Shown: one piece after another, positions 20,793 through 22,006 of the stretch
Position numbering within the stretch: the stretch's first letter is position 1
Layout: every line of letters begins with the position of its first letter
Origin: VFMC01 sp039796935
Lineage (GTDB): Bacteria; Actinomycetota; Acidimicrobiia; Acidimicrobiales; Ilumatobacteraceae
Direction of reading: 5' to 3'
Assembly: GCA_039796935.1 (NCBI GenBank)
Contig: JBDKIV010000225.1
Span: 1 to 22,006 of the forward strand
DNA length: 22,006 bases
The notes under the pieces: model-generated
Told to the model about the DNA's origin: nothing
The model's database searches: none
The model's input: only the letters and a program-made list of their open reading frames with translations
Made by a program: the position numbers and the translations under genes

Positions 20793-22004
20793 TCAGGTAC
20801 GCAGCGTGGTTGCGGGTGGCGTCTGCGCAGCCTTCAGAGCGGGTGGCAGGCCTGCGATGGCGCCGGTTGCGAGGCCGATGAGGGGGGCGAGGAGTGTCGA
20901 TGTGAGGTTGATGGTTGCGGTCCACTCTCGTTGGTGTGAGATGGCGGCGATGGCGTAAATGGCGATGGCGGTGCCGGTGATGCCGGCAATGGCACCGGTG
21001 GTGGCTGCTTCGAGAGTGATCTGTCGGACGATGTGGGCTCGAGTGGCGCCGAGGGCGCGTCGGAGTCCGATTTCGGGTCGGCGTTCGATAGTGTTGAGCA
21101 GGGTGGCGTTTGCGATGGCGACGGTGCCGATGAGAAGTGCGAGCGCCGCGAGCGCGTAGTAGAGGCCGGTGACGTCGCTTTCGACGTTGTTGCGCAGTGT
21201 TTGTGGGTCGGGTGGCACGAGCGCTTGGAGACGTTCGGGTTGTTGGGGGCGCAGCGCGAGCGGTCCCTGATCGCCAGCGAGGCGCGCGGAGCCGGGTTGG
21301 GTGTCGATGAGGACTTCGTAGGTGGGTGACGATGTGGCGATGTCGTGGCGTTCGGTGCTGGTGGGTATGGTAATGGCGAGCAGCAGGTCGGGGTTGCGGG
21401 CGGCGTCGTCGATGATGCCGATAACGGTGTAGGCGGTGTCGCCGATGAACACGGCGGGTTGGTGGTCGATGCGGGTGATGCCGAGTTGGTCGGCGGCGAC
21501 GCGGCCGAGTACGGCGACTCGTTCGGCGCGTTGCTCGTGGAACTGGTCATAGATGCGACCGGTGGACAGTGCGGGTAGTGCGGCGTGGATGGCGCCCGGT
21601 GTGGCGGCGATGATCGGTATCGGCTGGTTGCCGCCGGTGGGTCGTGAGGCGGTGTTGCGGGGGCGCAGGGCGGTGGTGTCGGTCACGGGGTAGCTGAGGC
21701 CGGCGTGGTTGATGCCGTTGAGTGCTTGGAGGCGGGCGTCGACGTCGGGGGGGAATGGGTTGGTGCCGTCGGGTGCGGCGTCTTGGATGCGAACTTCGGT
21801 GGCTTTGAGGGCGTCGAATCGGGCTGAGACCTGGGCTCGGGCGGTGTCGGCGAGGCCGGTGGTGGTGACGAATGCGCCGACACCCAAGATGGTGCCGAGT
21901 GCAGTCAGCAGGGTGCGGGCGGGTCGTTGCGCGATCGCTGCGGTGGCTTCGGAGATCGTGTCGATCCAGCTCAATCGGGAGGGTGGCACGGTGTGGTTGG
22001 TCAT
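20793..22004 (-). CDS. MacB/FtsX-like ABC transporter permease
   Basis: 403 residues from an ATG at 22004 in the context ATGA, suggesting overlap with an upstream gene beyond the window, usually the ATPase. The topology is that of MacB-type permeases: helix 1 at about 30-52 (R-T-L-L-T-A-L-G-T-I-L-G-V-G-A-F-V), a large outer domain of about 230 residues (V-R-I-Q-D-A, Y-T-V-I-G-I-I), then helices 2-4 near 283-306, 335-360 and 370-392. The conserved linker after helix 2 reads E-R-R-P-E-I-G-L-R-R-A-L-G-A-T, the FtsX/MacB coupling motif. Such transporters use ATP to move or release peptides and lipoproteins at the outer face rather than to import. The next gene downstream is the small secreted protein, its plausible substrate. 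Confidence 0.92.
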   Translation of the reverse strand: MTNHTVPPSRLSWIDTISEATAAIAQRPARTLLTALGTILGVGAFVTTTGLADTARAQVSARFDALKATEVRIQDAAPDGTNPFPPDVDARLQALNGINHAGLSYPVTDTTALRPRNTASRPTGGNQPIPIIAATPGAIHAALPALSTGRIYDQFHEQRAERVAVLGRVAADQLGITRIDHQPAVFIGDTAYTVIGIIDDAARNPDLLLAITIPTSTERHDIATSSPTYEVLIDTQPGSARLAGDQGPLALRPQQPERLQALVPPDPQTLRNNVESDVTGLYYALAALALLIGTVAIANATLLNTIERRPEIGLRRALGATRAHIVRQITLEAATTGAIAGITGTAIAIYAIAAISHQREWTATINLTSTLLAPLIGLATGAIAGLPPALKAAQTPPATTLRT

Positions 22005-22006
22005 GC

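Overview
The window is about 22 kb of high-GC DNA. GTG starts, ATGA-type gene overlaps, a TetR regulator, a DUF6204-like protein, an ECF sigma/anti-sigma pair and an actinobacterial-type family of Cys-containing lipoproteins suggest an actinobacterium, perhaps of the Acidimicrobiia. That taxonomic placement is inference from style and family content, not from a marker gene.

Layout from left to right. (1) Positions 1-1625 hold a doubtful partial ORF, a DUF6204-like gene and a TetR-family repressor, all on the minus strand. (2) A 28-bp near-perfect palindrome (1641-1668) lies between the TetR gene and a divergent giant gene (1761-10652) for a secreted protein of about 2963 residues. That protein has a signal peptide, a long beta-rich N-terminal region, a tandem tract of repeated 'NGDFE' strands, eight CBM4/9-like modules, two LamG-like modules and a beta-rich C-terminal region; I see no enzyme domain and no wall anchor. 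(3) Positions 10653-12262 look rearranged. They hold a small ORF resembling an orphan RiPP/lasso precursor, a frameshifted and 5'-truncated unknown gene, and a 5'-truncated cytochrome P450, the last two meeting head to head at about 11752. (4) The P450 remnant runs into intact SnoaL-like and DoxX-family genes (12259-13013), followed by strong hairpins and roughly 450 bp of apparently non-coding DNA. (5) A hipBA-type toxin-antitoxin operon (13643-15218) sits behind an AT-rich promoter with TGTATA repeats and is followed by a strong terminator. (6) At 15464-15512 lies the 3' half of a CAU tRNA (probably initiator tRNA-Met) with no 5' half, the expected signature of one end of an integrated element.

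(7) From there to the right edge nearly everything is on the minus strand. Read in the direction of transcription (right to left), it is: a MacB/FtsX-like ABC permease, a small secreted Cys-containing protein, a lipoprotein, a decayed tail of a second lipoprotein copy, an ECF-like sigma factor, a single-pass membrane anti-sigma-like protein, a second small secreted Cys-rich protein, a second lipoprotein, and a decayed PIN-domain toxin. The recurring pair 'small secreted disulfide protein + lipoprotein', with its own transporter and sigma/anti-sigma switch, next to a tRNA att-like site, is the most likely undescribed system here. I infer an exported-peptide (bacteriocin-like or envelope-stress) module with a lipoprotein partner; the sequence alone does not prove the function.
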